Part shown: positions 36,003 to 47,240 of the stretch, piece after piece
How the letters are laid out: the number at the start of each line of letters is the position of its first letter
Numbering within the stretch: position 1 is the first letter of the stretch
Origin: Doris montereyensis
Taxonomy: Eukaryota; Mollusca; Gastropoda; Nudibranchia; Dorididae
Length of the DNA stretch: 64,000 nucleotides
Direction: 5' to 3'
NCBI GenBank assembly: GCA_037039925.1
Contig: JAXRKP010000018.1
Span: 330,001-394,000 of the forward strand
The notes under the pieces: generated by a model
The model's database searches: none
What the model was told of the DNA's origin: nothing
Seen by the model: only the letters and a program-made list of their open reading frames with translations
Translations under genes and position numbers: made by a program

Positions 36003-36080
36003 TTTGTTTGTTTGTTTAGTTGAAATTTACCCCATCCACCATTGTATGAGGAGAATTTACTTTGTGACATACAATGATCT
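36003..36080 (-). mobile_element. Repeat R1 fragment
   Basis: (GTTT)n is followed by AGTTGAAATTTACCCCATCC and ACCATTG, as in the LINE A insert and the 58.9-kb triplicate. Truncated after about 70 bp. Confidence 0.7.
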
Positions 36081-36084
36081 ATGT

Positions 36085-36300
36085 CAGGTGGCTGAGTGGT
36101 TAGGTTGCTGAACTAGGGATCATGAGGTCTCGGGTCCCAATCCTGGCAAAGCTACCCCCAACTTTGTGTTCCTTAGAAAAAGCATTTAACACTCATTTCC
36201 CCATAACCCAGTTGTAAGCAAAAAGTTCAGAGTAAAAACCTGTGTTAAAATTGCGTCCTGTCCAGAAGGTAATTGTAATCACCTGTTTCGCATCACGCTA
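36085..36300 (+). mobile_element. SINE family 3, with tRNA-like head
   Basis: The head GGTGGCTGAGTGGTTAGG (A box of a Ser/Leu-type tRNA) and CTCGGGTCCCAATCCTGG (B box) are followed by the body TTGTGTTCCTTAGAAAAAGC, TAACACTCATTTCCCC, GCGTCCTGTCCAGAAGG and CGCATCACGCTACAGAA. A GA/CA tract follows. Confidence 0.8.
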
Positions 36301-36354
36301 CAGAATCCAAAAGAGAAAGAGACAGAGTAACACATAGAGATAGAGGGTAAGATA

Positions 36355-36361
36355 GAGAGAC

Positions 36362-36394
<33 letters not shown>

Positions 36395-36455
36395 CACACA
36401 CACACACACGCAGAGAGACAGACAGAGAAAGACGCAATGTCTCTCTCTCTCTTTT
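36355..36455. repeat. GA/CA dinucleotide tract
   Basis: GACAGAGA passes to pure GA, then ACAC, then CTCT. Confidence 0.9.
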
Positions 36456-38133
36456 CCCATCTCTCAGACGCATACATACAGACATATATACACACATTCA
36501 CATACAATACAAGAATTAGGTATAGAGCACCCTGATTAATACAGGCACCAGTACAGTAGTTTTTCCATTAACTACTACTACTACTACACTCGTTCCACAA
36601 ACTTTAACTTACTTTGAGGACATTGGAGGCAATTTTCTCAAATTTGAGGAGATAAATTTTTATTTGAGGAGATTTGATGATAATTTTTTTGAGGAGATTT
36701 GAGGAGACTGGAAGTAGGATTAACCAGCAGCGCCTGCCAACCTCCCACGATGCTAAAGAGCAACAGGAATTGACCATTACTCAGAAAGGATACTAGTAAT
36801 ATGAAAAAGCAGTTTCATCTTGATATTTTACAATTAAAAGTAGCCAAACATCATCTCATTTAACCTTTTTCTGAAATGGGTCCCAATTCTACAGCTTATA
36901 AGATTTCATGATCTAGATCTAATTATTACACCTATGCGCTGGCCTTTAAAAGATGTGAAATTATATCTAGGTTTAGATCTGGATCCACCATAAACATACA
37001 CCAAACATGCTACTCTACGGTCTTATTCATTAAGACCACATCACAGTGTTGCAAATCTTTTTAGGCTTTCATCATTTTGTGAAAATCAAATGAATCATAA
37101 CAGAAGTAATCTGCCTACCCCATTTTTTTTGTCTCAAAGAGTAAGGCAACTTAAAAGTGAAAACAATACCTATGTAGAAAACACATATGTGTAAATTGCA
37201 TCACCATCAAGAAGAAATTGCTTCCTCAATGGGTTAATCAAGTTCGCTATCTACAACGTTTCTCAATGATAGTTAACAAAAGGTGACAGCTCTAGAAAAG
37301 AACAAAACTTAGGGCAGTTATCATCTTTCTGTTGATTAATTCTTTGACTGTACTCCACTTTGGTTCCCCTGAGTAATCTATCCAAAGAAACATAGTTTTG
37401 ACAAAATTTCGCCAATATTGCCGTAGATAGTTGGGAAAATATGCGACTCATTCCGTGCACATGTTACCGAAAGGTGCCGTCCGATGTGAATTTTAAGGGA
37501 GTTGGGGCAGTTGACACAGGGTCGACAAATTGTAGTTGAGAAAAGGTTTTATGATGTGTTATCCTACTCTTTTCTAGGTTTTTATGAGAGAAAAACATTC
37601 ATGTAACTCAAAAAATAGTTTCAAACACGATTTTCTCAAAATGAACTTTTTGGACTGTTTTTTAATACTTTTACAATTCCTTTGAAATTTGGCATATAGC
37701 TAACTGCTTTATATCATAACTAAAAGATCTACTGGTGGTATTTTTTATATATTTCATACTTTCTGAGAATTTTTTGTGGAAAACTGAGAGAAATACGCTT
37801 CCTTCCAGGCCTCATTTTTTTTAAATTTGTGAAAAGAAAACCATTCAAGATATAAAAAACTAGTTATAAGAATTTCAGGACATTGGTTTGAAGTTTCTAT
37901 GTGCAATATTATAAACTTCTAAAGTGAAAACTGTAGGACCACTTAATGTTTAAAAATTACCTATTTCTTTAAAAAAACCAACAACTCAAAATAGTGGTCA
38001 TTTCCATCACAACTAAATTTTCAAAAATTACTTAGATAACTTTTTTCACTAATTTATGAAACTTAGAATTGTGTATCTCTTCAAATCACTCTCGGGTCGC
38101 GCCCCTCCCTCCTTAAAGCTTTTTTGTACTTAC

Positions 38134-38286
38134 TCTCTGTATTGCTGACATTTTTCTTCACGATCACGCAACACTGTAATATGATTATTTATAGAGATCA
38201 TCATTTGAACTAAATCCTGCTCTCTCGTTTCAGAATGTTTTGATTTGTCTCATTGACCAGCTTTTCCATGTGATGGTGCCGTTTTA
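38134..38286 (-). CDS. PIK3R: PI3K regulatory subunit, exon 6 (inter-SH2 coiled coil)
   Basis: Acceptor TTTTTGACAG^TAAAACG, donor CAGAGA^GTAAGT. It reads KRHHHMEKLVNETNQNILKR, then after a one-base loss near 38218 QDLVQMMISINNHI and TVLRDREEKCQQYR. Two helical stretches rich in Leu/Ile and charged residues match the iSH2 antiparallel coiled coil that grips p110. The acceptor was chosen over a stronger-looking CAG at 38310 because only this one gives an open frame and the right phase from exon 5. Confidence 0.82.
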
Positions 38287-39696
38287 CTGTCAAAAATTTG
38301 TTGTTATCCACGCTGAATTTGAAGAAAAGGAAGTGGAGGAGGGAGATATTTAGGATGATAAGTGGAGACAATAATAAATTGGGGTGTGAGAATGAAATGG
38401 GAGTATAGCAATAAACATAATACTTATGATTAACAACACCCAAAATAAGAGTCTAATTCTTCTCATTTCAACATTATCCTGTGTTCTTCTAGGTACTACA
38501 AGCCAAAATTAATCTAAGCCTTAACATTGGATGTTATGCCATATTCAGACAGGGGGTCACCAAAAAAAGAAGAACAAACTTTATTTCATCAAAATCAATG
38601 AATAAATAACGAAGATATGAGTTGTCAAAGATTATTGAACTGAAAAATTTCGTTAATTTTTCAAATAAGCATTTTGCGTCATGTTCAAAAATATAAAGAA
38701 AAAACCCCCAATGAAATGAGAACATATTTTATAACTAGGAAGTGGTTACTGTTGGATATAAAAACGAAAAAGTCAAAAACTTCTGTATTAAAAAAAAGAT
38801 ATGAATGGTAAATTCTTGAAAATTACTCAATACTTTGGAAAAAATAGATATTCTTCAGGAATTATAGTTGAAAATGCCATATTTGCATGGTCACAAAATG
38901 TACATCAGATTAATGTCAGTGTTCAAATTAACTAAATTCACTGAAAACCTCGTATAAATCATGTCTATTTTTTGGGGGATAATTTCGAATTTAATTTTTT
39001 CATGTGCATAGCCATTTAAATGCCAACCGAGGTAAAAAAAAGACATTCTCTAAACGGTCCGATTTTCACGGGAATGTTGAACAAAATTTAGGATAACATG
39101 GAAAGTACAGGAGCTAAAAGGTTTAAACATACATCACATTAAAGGTATTGCTAAAAGTCGATTACTTGGTATCAGAATAAGCCTGAGTTCTCCCCTCTCC
39201 AGTCATGTGACTTTTATAAGTATTCGGCCAATGACGGCAGTGGAAATTAAAAATAGAAAGAGGGGGTAAAATGAATCTGCCTTCGAAATTGCTGGGACTG
39301 GGCGAGGTCGCGCTTCAAGTCATGTCTTTTACTAAGCTTTCACAAAACACATCGGGAATGAATCGGATTAACAATTAAAAAGATTAAAAACAGATCTTTC
39401 AAATGGTTTTCATTTCATATCAAAAGAAAAGTTTATGAGGAGATGTAAAGTAGGAGAGTTTAATAAGTTTCCTAATTTCTCGCCTGCCCGGTATTTTTCC
39501 ACCGGCTGCAGGCGTCGTTTGTGGTACCTAGTTCTTCTGTTTTGATTTCAACCTGTATTTAAAAAGTAAAGATGGTCTCATATAAAGCATGATACAGTAT
39601 AAATTCTCAACACATGAATGGAATAATATTACCGTAAAAGACCTACAAGTACATAAACACCCCTGCAAAAAACTGAAAACAAAACAGGGAACTTAC

Positions 39697-39820
39697 ATCT
39701 CTTGTTTATCACCTGAGATTTCATAACGTTCATCCCCTTTTCATTGATCGAAAAAGCTGTTTCATACATACTCTTTACCAAATTTAGGGCCTTTTCCTGA
39801 ACTTGAACTTGACTGAGAAT
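39697..39820 (-). CDS. PIK3R: PI3K regulatory subunit, exon 5 (inter-SH2 coiled coil)
   Basis: Acceptor AAAATCAG^ATTCTC, donor AGAT^GTAAGT. The peptide ILSQVQVQEKALNLVKSMYE, then TAFSINEKGMNVMKS and QVINKR is wholly helical in character and matches the first long iSH2 helix after its TRTSQ-like end. Starts in phase 0 and ends after one base of a codon, which fits both neighbours. Confidence 0.85.
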
Positions 39821-40094
39821 CTGATTTTGTTTTATCATTGATTTAAGAAAAAAAAAGGAACAAAATCAAATCAAAGGGAAAGCATCTTTAATGACATAAA
39901 TACATTGGAAATATTCTTGTAACTGAAACGCATACCAGAAACTTTCTTTCGCACACATGACAAAAAAGTGATACGAATGAATACATTATGCAATCATCAG
40001 AAATGAATACACCACCAATTGTGTAGGACCAAAGTAATTTGATATAAATATAAAATATGATTATTTTTACATAAGAAAGAAAATAAAAGAAGTT

Positions 40095-40415
40095 GTTTGT
40101 TCGATTTGATTTACCCATATTCACAACTAAGGTGATCTCTGGGTTTTCGGTAGGATTTTAAATTTTGCCCAGACTGCCCTGTAAACAGCCAAGGGATCTT
40201 TAACGTGCGCAGAGTGTTGTGATCTGTACACGGACCTCCTTTTTTGTCGTCAGTCTCCAATGGGACTAGGTGTTGATCCACCTACCTGGACCAGGGGGTA
40301 GATTTTGCTCGAAAAAAAACACAGACAATTTTTCAACCGTTGGCGGGGCTCAAATTCGAACCCACTACCTCTTGGTTGAGAGGCCAACACCTTGCCTCTG
40401 GACTACCGAATCCCC
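40095..40415 (-). mobile_element. SINE family 1, complete copy in PI3K intron 4
   Basis: On the minus strand: head GCCTCTCAACCAAGAGGTAG and GTGGGTTCGAATTTGAGCC; CTACCCCCTGGTCCAGG; TAGGTGGATCAACACCTAGT; GTGTACAGATCACAACACTC; CACGTTAAAGATCCCTTGGC; tail GAGATCACCTTAGTTGTGAA and AAATCAAATCG. Best reference copy for the family consensus in this window. Confidence 0.88.
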
Positions 40416-40533
40416 ATATAAAAGAATAAGACTATCTTAATTTCAATTGTAAAACACTTTACTTTGAGTTAAAAAGCTTGAAAGTGCTATTATTTTCTCC
40501 ATGAGAAAAACAACACGGTACAAAATGACTTAC

Positions 40534-40655
40534 GTTGTTTTGCTCATCGTGTTGCTGCATAAGAGAAATGTACCCAGATTTTGCATCCTGTAATTTTCTT
40601 GATGTGTCTGCAAGTGCTGACAAACTTTTGTATAAAGTTCCCTCTTCACATGAGG
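40534..40655 (-). CDS. PIK3R: PI3K regulatory subunit, exon 4 (start of iSH2)
   Basis: Acceptor TTTCTTTGCTCAG^CCTCATG, donor AACAAC^GTAAGT. In the frame SCEEGTLYKSLSALADTSRK, then LQDAKSGYISLMQQHDEQNN it matches the helix that follows the N-SH2 in p85. This frame needs one base from exon 3, while exon 3 as read ends on a codon boundary. A missed microexon or a one-base error near 41550 or 40655 would explain this. Confidence 0.82.
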
Positions 40656-41547
40656 CTGAGCAAAGAAAGTAAAAATGTAAAAATAAAAACATTAAAATTT
40701 CACAAATCAAAATTCAAATGAACATCATGATGCCGGCTAGTAATTCTAAGAATATAATATTACTAATGGACTCTGGAAATCATATCTATCAAAAGAAAAT
40801 CTTTTAAACATTTTCTACTCTTGTGTTGATAACTCAGAAGGAAAAAAATAATTTATGAGTCAAAATCAATAACATCTGGAAGGCAGGCAAAATAAAAATT
40901 TAGACTAAGTTTTTAAGGTATAACTGCACTAAATCTTGGCATCATTGAATTTAGTCATTAGGTAGCATATTGTCGCTGTCAGTCAAAGTCCCCAAAAAAA
41001 GAAATCAGATTCTTTCTCAAACATCTAAAAATAACTATCATTCAAATCCAACCAATAAAAATTACTAAAAACAGTAACTGCTCTGGTCACATCGGTGCTT
41101 CACCATAATTTTGTATTTTACGTTTTACTTAAAAGTTATCATATTATCCAACTTATTGCAAGGATAACGACAGGCAGTGATGATAATGATATACTTATCA
41201 AGAATGCATTTTTTTCATTGATAGTTACTTTTGTAAAATTTATGGCTCATTATATACAACTCATAGTTGAGAAGTAAAACCTGTGATAAACCAACTACAA
41301 GTATCTCTTGTACCCCTTAACGCTACTGAAATCTGGGTTAGTTCCACATTTATGGGCATTAAGTTACTGAAAGAATGTTGTTTCGTTCATGAAAAAACCA
41401 TCTTTTATCAAAGCAATGACAACTCTTTATGAAAATGTTGAAATTGACAATATGTAGATACCACCTTATGTCAAAGTTATTCACTCCCCTCTGGTCACCT
41501 TTATGTTCCTCACTGAAAACAATAAATGACACATTTCACATACTTAC

Positions 41548-41725
41548 TATTCTAGGTGGATATGATACTAAACATGTCGTTAGCCTACGATTAAACTCTG
41601 CCAATGAATTCCTGGAGAAATGATCTACGAGGGCCGGTAGAGACTGAAAATTGTACTCATTCAACTTGAGTCCGCACTGATTTCCTTGTCCGTAAATTTT
41701 CAGGCATTTTGTATGGCCTTCTAGC
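41548..41725 (-). CDS. PIK3R: PI3K regulatory subunit, exon 3 (N-SH2 second half)
   Basis: Acceptor CATTGAAG^GCTAGAAG, donor AGAATA^GTAAGT. It reads LEGHTKCLKIYGQGNQCGLK, LNEYNFQSLPALVDHFS, RNSLAEFNRRLTTC and LVSYPPRI. The order K-hydrophobic strand, CGL, F.S...LV.H, NSLA.FN..L and YP is that of the p85 N-SH2 (KYGF, FNSVVELINHY, ESLAQYNPKL, LLYP). The LAxFN segment is specific for p85-type SH2 domains, which excludes other SH2 families. Confidence 0.93.
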
Positions 41726-42614
41726 CTTCAATGATAAAAACAGAGAGGCCAAAAATCCATGACACAAATTCCACAAGAAAAAATCCAGTTTAGCACAAAT
41801 CGCATTACATAAATTTTACTGAAGACATGATTTCATGAAATGAGTATCACCACCAGTCAAGTTTGAATCTTATCAATCTGCCAAGCTTCTGTCTTGTCCT
41901 TATCTCATGAAAAAGGGTACAAGTAAAGGCTGCGCCTTGATTCCATTTATGCATTCAGAAGTGGTTTCCACACCACATTTGTCAAGTTCAGCACTCCACT
42001 GCACCTAATTTGGGCTTGGTTATGCACATCCCCATCTTGTATCCTGATGGTAAAACTGCATCCATTGAAAATTTGCTTTATCAATGATGACCTTTTGACA
42101 GGTACCTGATTATTAATTGATTGTCAGTATCATGGGAGAGGAGAGAGTTTAAAAGGAACAGGTTTCTGTCAGTGGTGATGCTGACACTGATAGAGACTAG
42201 AGTGTGAGAGCTGGTGTGGGGGCAGGATTGTGTGTGTATCACTAGTATCAGTGTGACTGTATATCAATGACACTTAAGTAAAACTGCTTTCTCTATGTCT
42301 TTGTTCAACAGTTTTAAGAACTGAATAGGTCATTTACAAAAACTCTTGACATATCTATAACTGTAATTATAATTGAAACATGTATATGTTGACACAGGTC
42401 TGTAGTCAAGTTTTATTTGACTTATGACTCATTCATTTTCTCCTGAAGTTAATGAAGCAAATGTGCATGTATCTATGTATGTTAACATTTTTATACTTTT
42501 TCTTTTGAAATCTGCTTTTGTAAAGTGTCTAGAGCTACAGAAATTTTCAACATTATTATTATCTTTTATATATACACACACACACATAAAAATGACACAT
42601 ATTTGACTTCATAC

Positions 42615-42707
42615 CTAACTGTAAGAGCATAGTCCCCTGGCGTAGTGGAATTTCTTACCACAAAAGACCCGTCTGGATAATTTCTGAGCTTGTCTTCAGC
42701 TTCACTC
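42615..42707 (-). CDS. PIK3R: PI3K regulatory subunit, exon 2 (N-SH2 first half)
   Basis: Acceptor TGATTCAG^GAGTGAAG, donor GTTAG^GTATGA. The 31-residue exon reads SEAEDKLRNYPDGSFVVRNS, then TTPGDYALTVR. R.EA-like start, DGSFVVR with the phosphotyrosine-binding Arg, and GDYALTVR are the alpha-A to beta-C core of an SH2 domain. Phase 2 on both sides, agreeing with exons 1 and 3. Confidence 0.93.
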
Positions 42708-42819
42708 CTGAATCAGTAAAGAAAAGTAATGAAAAGTTTTTTTTAATTCCACAATAGCACAGGGCTAAACTACAAACTATCTATATATACTGTGGTTTAT
42801 TGCTACAAGATATATATGA

Positions 42820-43076
42820 AGGAGTGAGATGCAAAACCCGCTATGAGCCATTTTTACATATTGTGAGTTGTTTCAACATCTCAGATTTTGAACGAACAGT
42901 CTTCTGATGACTAAATCGTTTAAAAAAAATTAAAAACTGACTATATCCTATCATAATTTGGCTCTAAACATGAACTTGATCGGGTTCCATTTACAATTAA
43001 GGGAAGAAAAACGTGATTTCCTCAAGTTGTCCTTTTTGGATATAGTGGTTTTTGTGTCTCACCCCCTCATCATTCT
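42820..43076. repeat. Possible small TIR element
   Basis: GGAGTGAGATGCAAAACCC at the left is mirrored by GGTTTTTGTGTCTCACCCCC at the right (imperfect, about 20 bp). No ORF and no clear target duplication, so the call is weak. Confidence 0.35.
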
Positions 43077-43089
43077 AGTTCTCATATCG

Positions 43090-43950
43090 ATGGCCTCACC
43101 AGGTTTATTTCAGTGGGTCGAATAGATAAAAATCAGGACCTAGATCCAACGAATACAGAGGATGGGGTATAGAAGTTATCACCTCCCTTGTCGTGATACT
43201 TGTGTGTGGGCGGGCATTATCATAATGAAAAAACTTTCTCCAATCCCAAATGAGGTCTTACACATCAAATTCTTGCTGCAATTTTAAGCTGTTTTAATGT
43301 CTCATTGTATGCGTCAGAATCTATTGTTTGATTGTCTTGGTAAAAAGTCAGTGAGGATAATCTGTCCCAAAAGACATAATTTTCCTGCCGCCCTTCATTG
43401 ACTGTCTTTTAGATTCTGGTTCATAATAATGGACCCAAGTTTCATCTCACTCAGATGACAAATATTTTTAAAAGTGTATTATCTGTAGCTACGCTGCAAC
43501 AATTGCTCTGTGCAACAATTCACTCTTTGAATCCTGTGATCGGGTGTGAGGTGTTGTGGTACTCAACAGGCACAAACTTTAGAAAGCCCAAGCAACTGAA
43601 CTAGTTTATAAGCACTTCCATGGCTTACCTTCAGATTTGATGCCAACTCATCAAGCGTTACACGCCTGTCAGATCTCATATAAATGCTTCTGTGTTTGCT
43701 TTATTTTAGTAACATTGTTGGCAACAAGTTGAGCGGCCAATACATGTTTTGTTTGCTATGGTAGGCCCTTTTCTCTTTTTCATATTCACTGCTTAAACGT
43801 CTGATTCACCTATAAGCATTACTGTAGTCTAAAGCTTCTATGCGATAAAAAATTTGTAGGCGTTTGTGGATGTTTCTCCGTCTGTTACAGGGAATTCAAT
43901 AACAGCTCTTTTTTTTTGATGGACCTCATAGACCATTTTGAAACCTTGTG
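43090..43950 (-). pseudogene. Mariner-like transposase relic in PI3K intron 1
   Basis: Minus-strand pieces in order: KKRAVIEFPVTDGETSTNAY (about 43910), SDRRVTLDELASNLKVSHGS, then AYKLVQLLGLSKVCAC and VPQHLTPDHRIQRVNCC (helix-turn-helix and linker), DETWVHYYEPESKRQS (first catalytic Asp region, about 43450-43400), and FFHYDNARPHTSITT then YSLDLGP (second and third Asp region, about 43230-43150). These are the mariner DDE signatures. At least several frameshifts and stops separate them, so the element is dead. TIRs were not found. Confidence 0.85.
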
Positions 43951-43954
43951 GTTC

Positions 43955-46170
43955 CTACAAAAATCAACTTAGCTACAATTTTATCATTTTGGGTGTGAGA
44001 GTACATGTAAAACTACTACCTTGCCAAGTATGACGTCATTAGCTTACAAATTGAGTCCACAAGGATAAAAATTGCATTAATTATTGATTGTCCGTCCTGA
44101 TACATATACATACACACACATATATTTATATATCTATATCCACTGTATTGCCATGTATTTTCAAGGAGTAAAGTGTACTGTGACTGACCTCAATTTTATA
44201 TATATATTACACACACAAACAGGTACATAGATGGATAGATAGATAAGTATTAAATATATATTTATATAAATACATGGATAGATAGGCAGAGAGACAGGCA
44301 GTGAGTAAATACAATGTGGCCAAAATGACAGTAAAGAATGCTGAAATGAAAAGACCAGGAGACAGAGCATATCAGATCAATATCATCTTTAAAACCCATA
44401 CAATGTGAGAATCTGGGGAAACCTGTCACAAAGCAAACACTTTCAAAATATGTTTTTTGTATAATTTAAAAGAACAATGTTTTCCAAGCAAGTTAAACCA
44501 ATTAAGTGAGAATTGGTTGAATTTTCATGTTGAGATTTTTTTTATATTCTAAGAATTCAGTTATGTGTGTTTTGAGAACATTACTTTCAAAGTTTTTGTT
44601 TTGTTTCAAGAAAATTGTCCACCCGAAATGTATGCACCTAGTGGCTATTTCCCATCATGTCTAAAAACAAAGTGATCTCATTCAATGATTTTACAATCAA
44701 AGGAGGTGACTTTTTTTAGATGTTGATTTTAACAATGTTGCCTTTGAAGTGAGTCCAAACCACTTCTGTGTAAAATTGAATATTGTTAACTTTCACATAC
44801 CTTGAAAAACTGCAGAGCTTATCCAGATTTCTATGGTTAAAACGGCCCCTACAGCGCCTCTTAGGCAGGACACTGGTACGCAGGGTCGAGTGGTAAAATA
44901 TGTGTTTATTTAGGTTTCTTTCCTAAGAATATGTCGGACCTGGCATCGCCAGGATTGAGATGTTGCCGCATAGTCTAAAAAATGGTGCACGGTACTCCCA
45001 CAAACGATTAAAAACTTGTCTGCTGCCAGCGTTAAGAATAGCATACAGAGTGTAATAGGCATGAAACTGAAAAGTAAACAGTTTTCCATTGTGAATTGTA
45101 AATAATGTGCATGAGCGCTTGGGCTTCCTTCTAGGATTTCAGTCTTCATCTGGTATTGTTTAGACATGTAATAACAAAACAGAAAGAAAATCTACATAAC
45201 CAGGAGAAAAGATGAAAAAGATTTTCGCCCGTCCAAATGTCCGATTGTCAATACTAGGAGTAACCTATGACATTGATCAAACCTTTAAGCAAGGGTCATG
45301 ATCTGCCTTTTCCCAATTGTCTTTAGATGAGGACATTGATATTGAAATAGTATGAAAAATCTTATACAGATAAAAAAGCATTTCATGTCTCTGGTTAGAT
45401 AGTACAATGAAGTTTTAAGCCCGTTTTGTATTTTTCTGTGTTGTGATGTGTGTGCAGTGAGTAAGTATTATATGTTTTCTTTCTTGTAATGTGCCCAGAG
45501 CTCTATATATGAAATGTTGGTGTAATATAAATATGCATTATTATTATTATTATGATTATAGTAAACAGTTCAAATTTGATATTTTCACTAATTTTTTTCT
45601 ACCACATTTGGTACAGCCTCATATAAACAAAGTTACTAGTGAAGCCTGTATTAGTCAGTTTCCGAGTTCGAAACGATGTAAAATCAGTTTCTTGTATGAA
45701 AAGAAAGGACAATTATTAAGAAGAGAAGCTAATTTGAGTATGGAAAATGCACAAATGAGAGTAAAACTAAAACACTAAAATTAGAATTGGGTGGAGAAGT
45801 CACACATGCCCACTACTTCTACAACATGCACTTCAATGAAATTTATGCGCTGCAGGCATCAACAGTTTCTCAGCTCGCTCGATCCAAAAGTAACGCAAAA
45901 TGTCATGTTTTCGTACCTAACTCTTTTTTGCTTGATATGTTCTCCTGAAAAAGTACTGTTTAAACACACTTCAATGCTTATAAATGATTGAATGAAATAC
46001 GCACTGAATTCAATTTTCATAAGAATTTACCTCAGCTCAGATTTTCCTTGTTTTCCCTTTCAGTTTACTTACAACAAGTTTCCTCAGATCCACTGACACA
46101 CAGTTTGAAAAATGTCCATGTTCATTATAAAAACTAACAATGCTAATTTAACAAAAATCAAATGGTCATT
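43955..46170. other. Intron 1 of the PI3K-subunit gene, no other feature seen
   Basis: AT-rich, with short CA/TA tracts at 44110-44300. No additional exon in a fitting phase was recognised. Confidence 0.45.
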
Positions 46171-46173
46171 CAC

Positions 46174-46534
46174 CTAGATATATTACCGAAGTACCACGGA
46201 AACGTTTGTAAATCATCCTCTTTGTACGTTTTAGGCTCCAACACAGGGGGACTTTCAGCAATTCCCTCTGGTTGACAAATTTCATAGTTTGAAGGTGGAG
46301 TAGACACTTCAATGCCAGGAGTCGTAGAGGCAGACTTTAAAAAGACCTTCTAGGCGAGGTATCGGTCGTTTTGGTTGCACCAGAGGAATACAAGCTGATA
46401 TATTAACATAAGGATTGGATTCATCATTACATTCATCATCTCCACTTGCATCTTCCGTAGATTGGTCTTCATCCACTTCTTCAACAGGATTAAACATTTT
46501 CAATGTATGCTGATGTGCAGTCAAACATGAAGTC
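46174..46534 (-). CDS. PIK3R: PI3K regulatory subunit, exon 1 as seen (N-terminus to start of N-SH2)
   Basis: Donor TATCTAG^GTGAAT. The frame from Met at 46497 reads MFNPVEEVDEDQSTEDASGD, DECNDESNPYVNI, PLVQPKRPIPRLEG, then after one extra base near 46340 SASTTPGIEVSTPPSNYEI, PEGIAESPPVLEPK, EDDLQTFPWYFGNIS. WYFGNIS is the start of the N-SH2 (WYWGDIS in p85). The frame stays open upstream of this Met to a possible acceptor GCACAG^GAC at 46534, so either Met 46497 starts a short isoform or more 5' coding lies upstream. Acidic and Ser/Pro-rich sequence before the SH2 is unconserved in the family. Confidence 0.82.
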
Positions 46535-46539
46535 CTGTG

Positions 46540-47240
46540 CTATGTGAACACGTTTCTGTCGATGAGAATATTTTTTTTTTGTGGTCAATACAAATATTCA
46601 CTTTTTGATTTTGAAGTTAAGAAAAGTAAACCAAAATTAAAGAAATTATCAACAAAAAAAATTGTTTGAGCACATCCAAAAGAAGCCCATTAATTAAAAG
46701 ACAAAAGCCCTTAGACAGTTAACAAATAACACCATGATGAAAAATGTATTACATGCACATATATGAACCTATGCATACAGTGACAAAAACTCAAAATAGG
46801 GTGCAACCAATCATTACTAAATAGGCGTGTATGTAAACAGATAAAAGCATTGTATTCAGCTTGAAAAAAATGACCTAATGAAGAAGAAGACAAAGATGAA
46901 AACAACGATAAAGGCGAAGAAATGATGAAGATTAAAATTTGGTTTGTCTGATTTTATTGCAATATACCCCGTCCTTCAATATAGTAGAAAACATGCATTA
47001 GGTGAAGAGTGTATTTTCTCCAAGTGAAACCAATATTTGATAGACTTTGATTAAATGCTGTGTTATTTGTTTAATCTTTGCTTTAAATAGTACTAATCGA
47101 GCCGATTGTGCAGTTTCAACTCGTAAAATTATTTGATTTTGTTTAATTTGTGATCACAGTTTGAAAAATTGAAGTTTGGCAATGATAGGCCTACTTTCGA
47201 AACTAGAATTGAAGGGTATTTTGGTGATATTACAATTACA
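46540..47240. other. Upstream flank of the PI3K-subunit gene, no exon recognised
   Basis: AT-rich. ATACCCCGTCCTTCAATA at 46970-46987 is a small piece of repeat R1. A promoter or 5' non-coding exon could lie here but no signal is decisive. Confidence 0.4.

Larger units (their letters stand above)
35836..38113. mobile_element. TTAA-flanked DNA element, longer copy, with nested repeats
   Basis: TTAA at 35832-35835 and 38114-38117. The left end GGGGGGAGCAGATCCTGGGG and the right end (reverse complement GGAGGGAGGGGCGCGACCCG) are a weak inverted pair. Internal stretches match the 985-bp element at 49475: AAAATGGGACAAATCTAG on the left, and GGTTTTATGATGTGTTATCC then TACTCTTTTCTAGG (37546-37580) on the right. 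A SINE family 3 copy, an R1 repeat and a GA tract lie inside. It occupies intron 6 of the PI3K-subunit gene, ending about 16 bp from the donor. Confidence 0.62.
33541..46534 (-). other. PIK3R: Gene span: class IA PI3-kinase regulatory subunit (p50/p55/p60-like)
   Basis: Eight exons on the minus strand: 46534(or 46497)-46174, 42707-42615, 41725-41548, 40655-40534, 39820-39697, 38286-38134, 34613-34409, 33780-33541. All seven introns are GT-AG. Joined, they give about 475 residues: an acidic N-terminus, N-SH2, inter-SH2 coiled coil and C-SH2, the architecture that binds and restrains the p110 catalytic subunit and recruits it to phosphotyrosine (YxxM) sites at the plasma membrane. Six exon junctions agree in phase; the junction 41548/40655 is off by one base. 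Four exons each need a single-base correction (near 46340, 38218, 34460 and 33736). No SH3 or BH/RhoGAP exons are seen upstream, so this is a short form, or additional 5' exons lie elsewhere. Intact splice sites and conserved SH2 residues favour a live gene with assembly indels over a pseudogene. Confidence 0.9.

Noticed and set aside
37263..37460. Minus-strand frame considered as a further PI3K exon between exons 6 and 7
   Set aside because: Exons 6 and 7 already join in phase and the peptide shows no similarity to the iSH2 region; the stretch lies inside the TTAA element.
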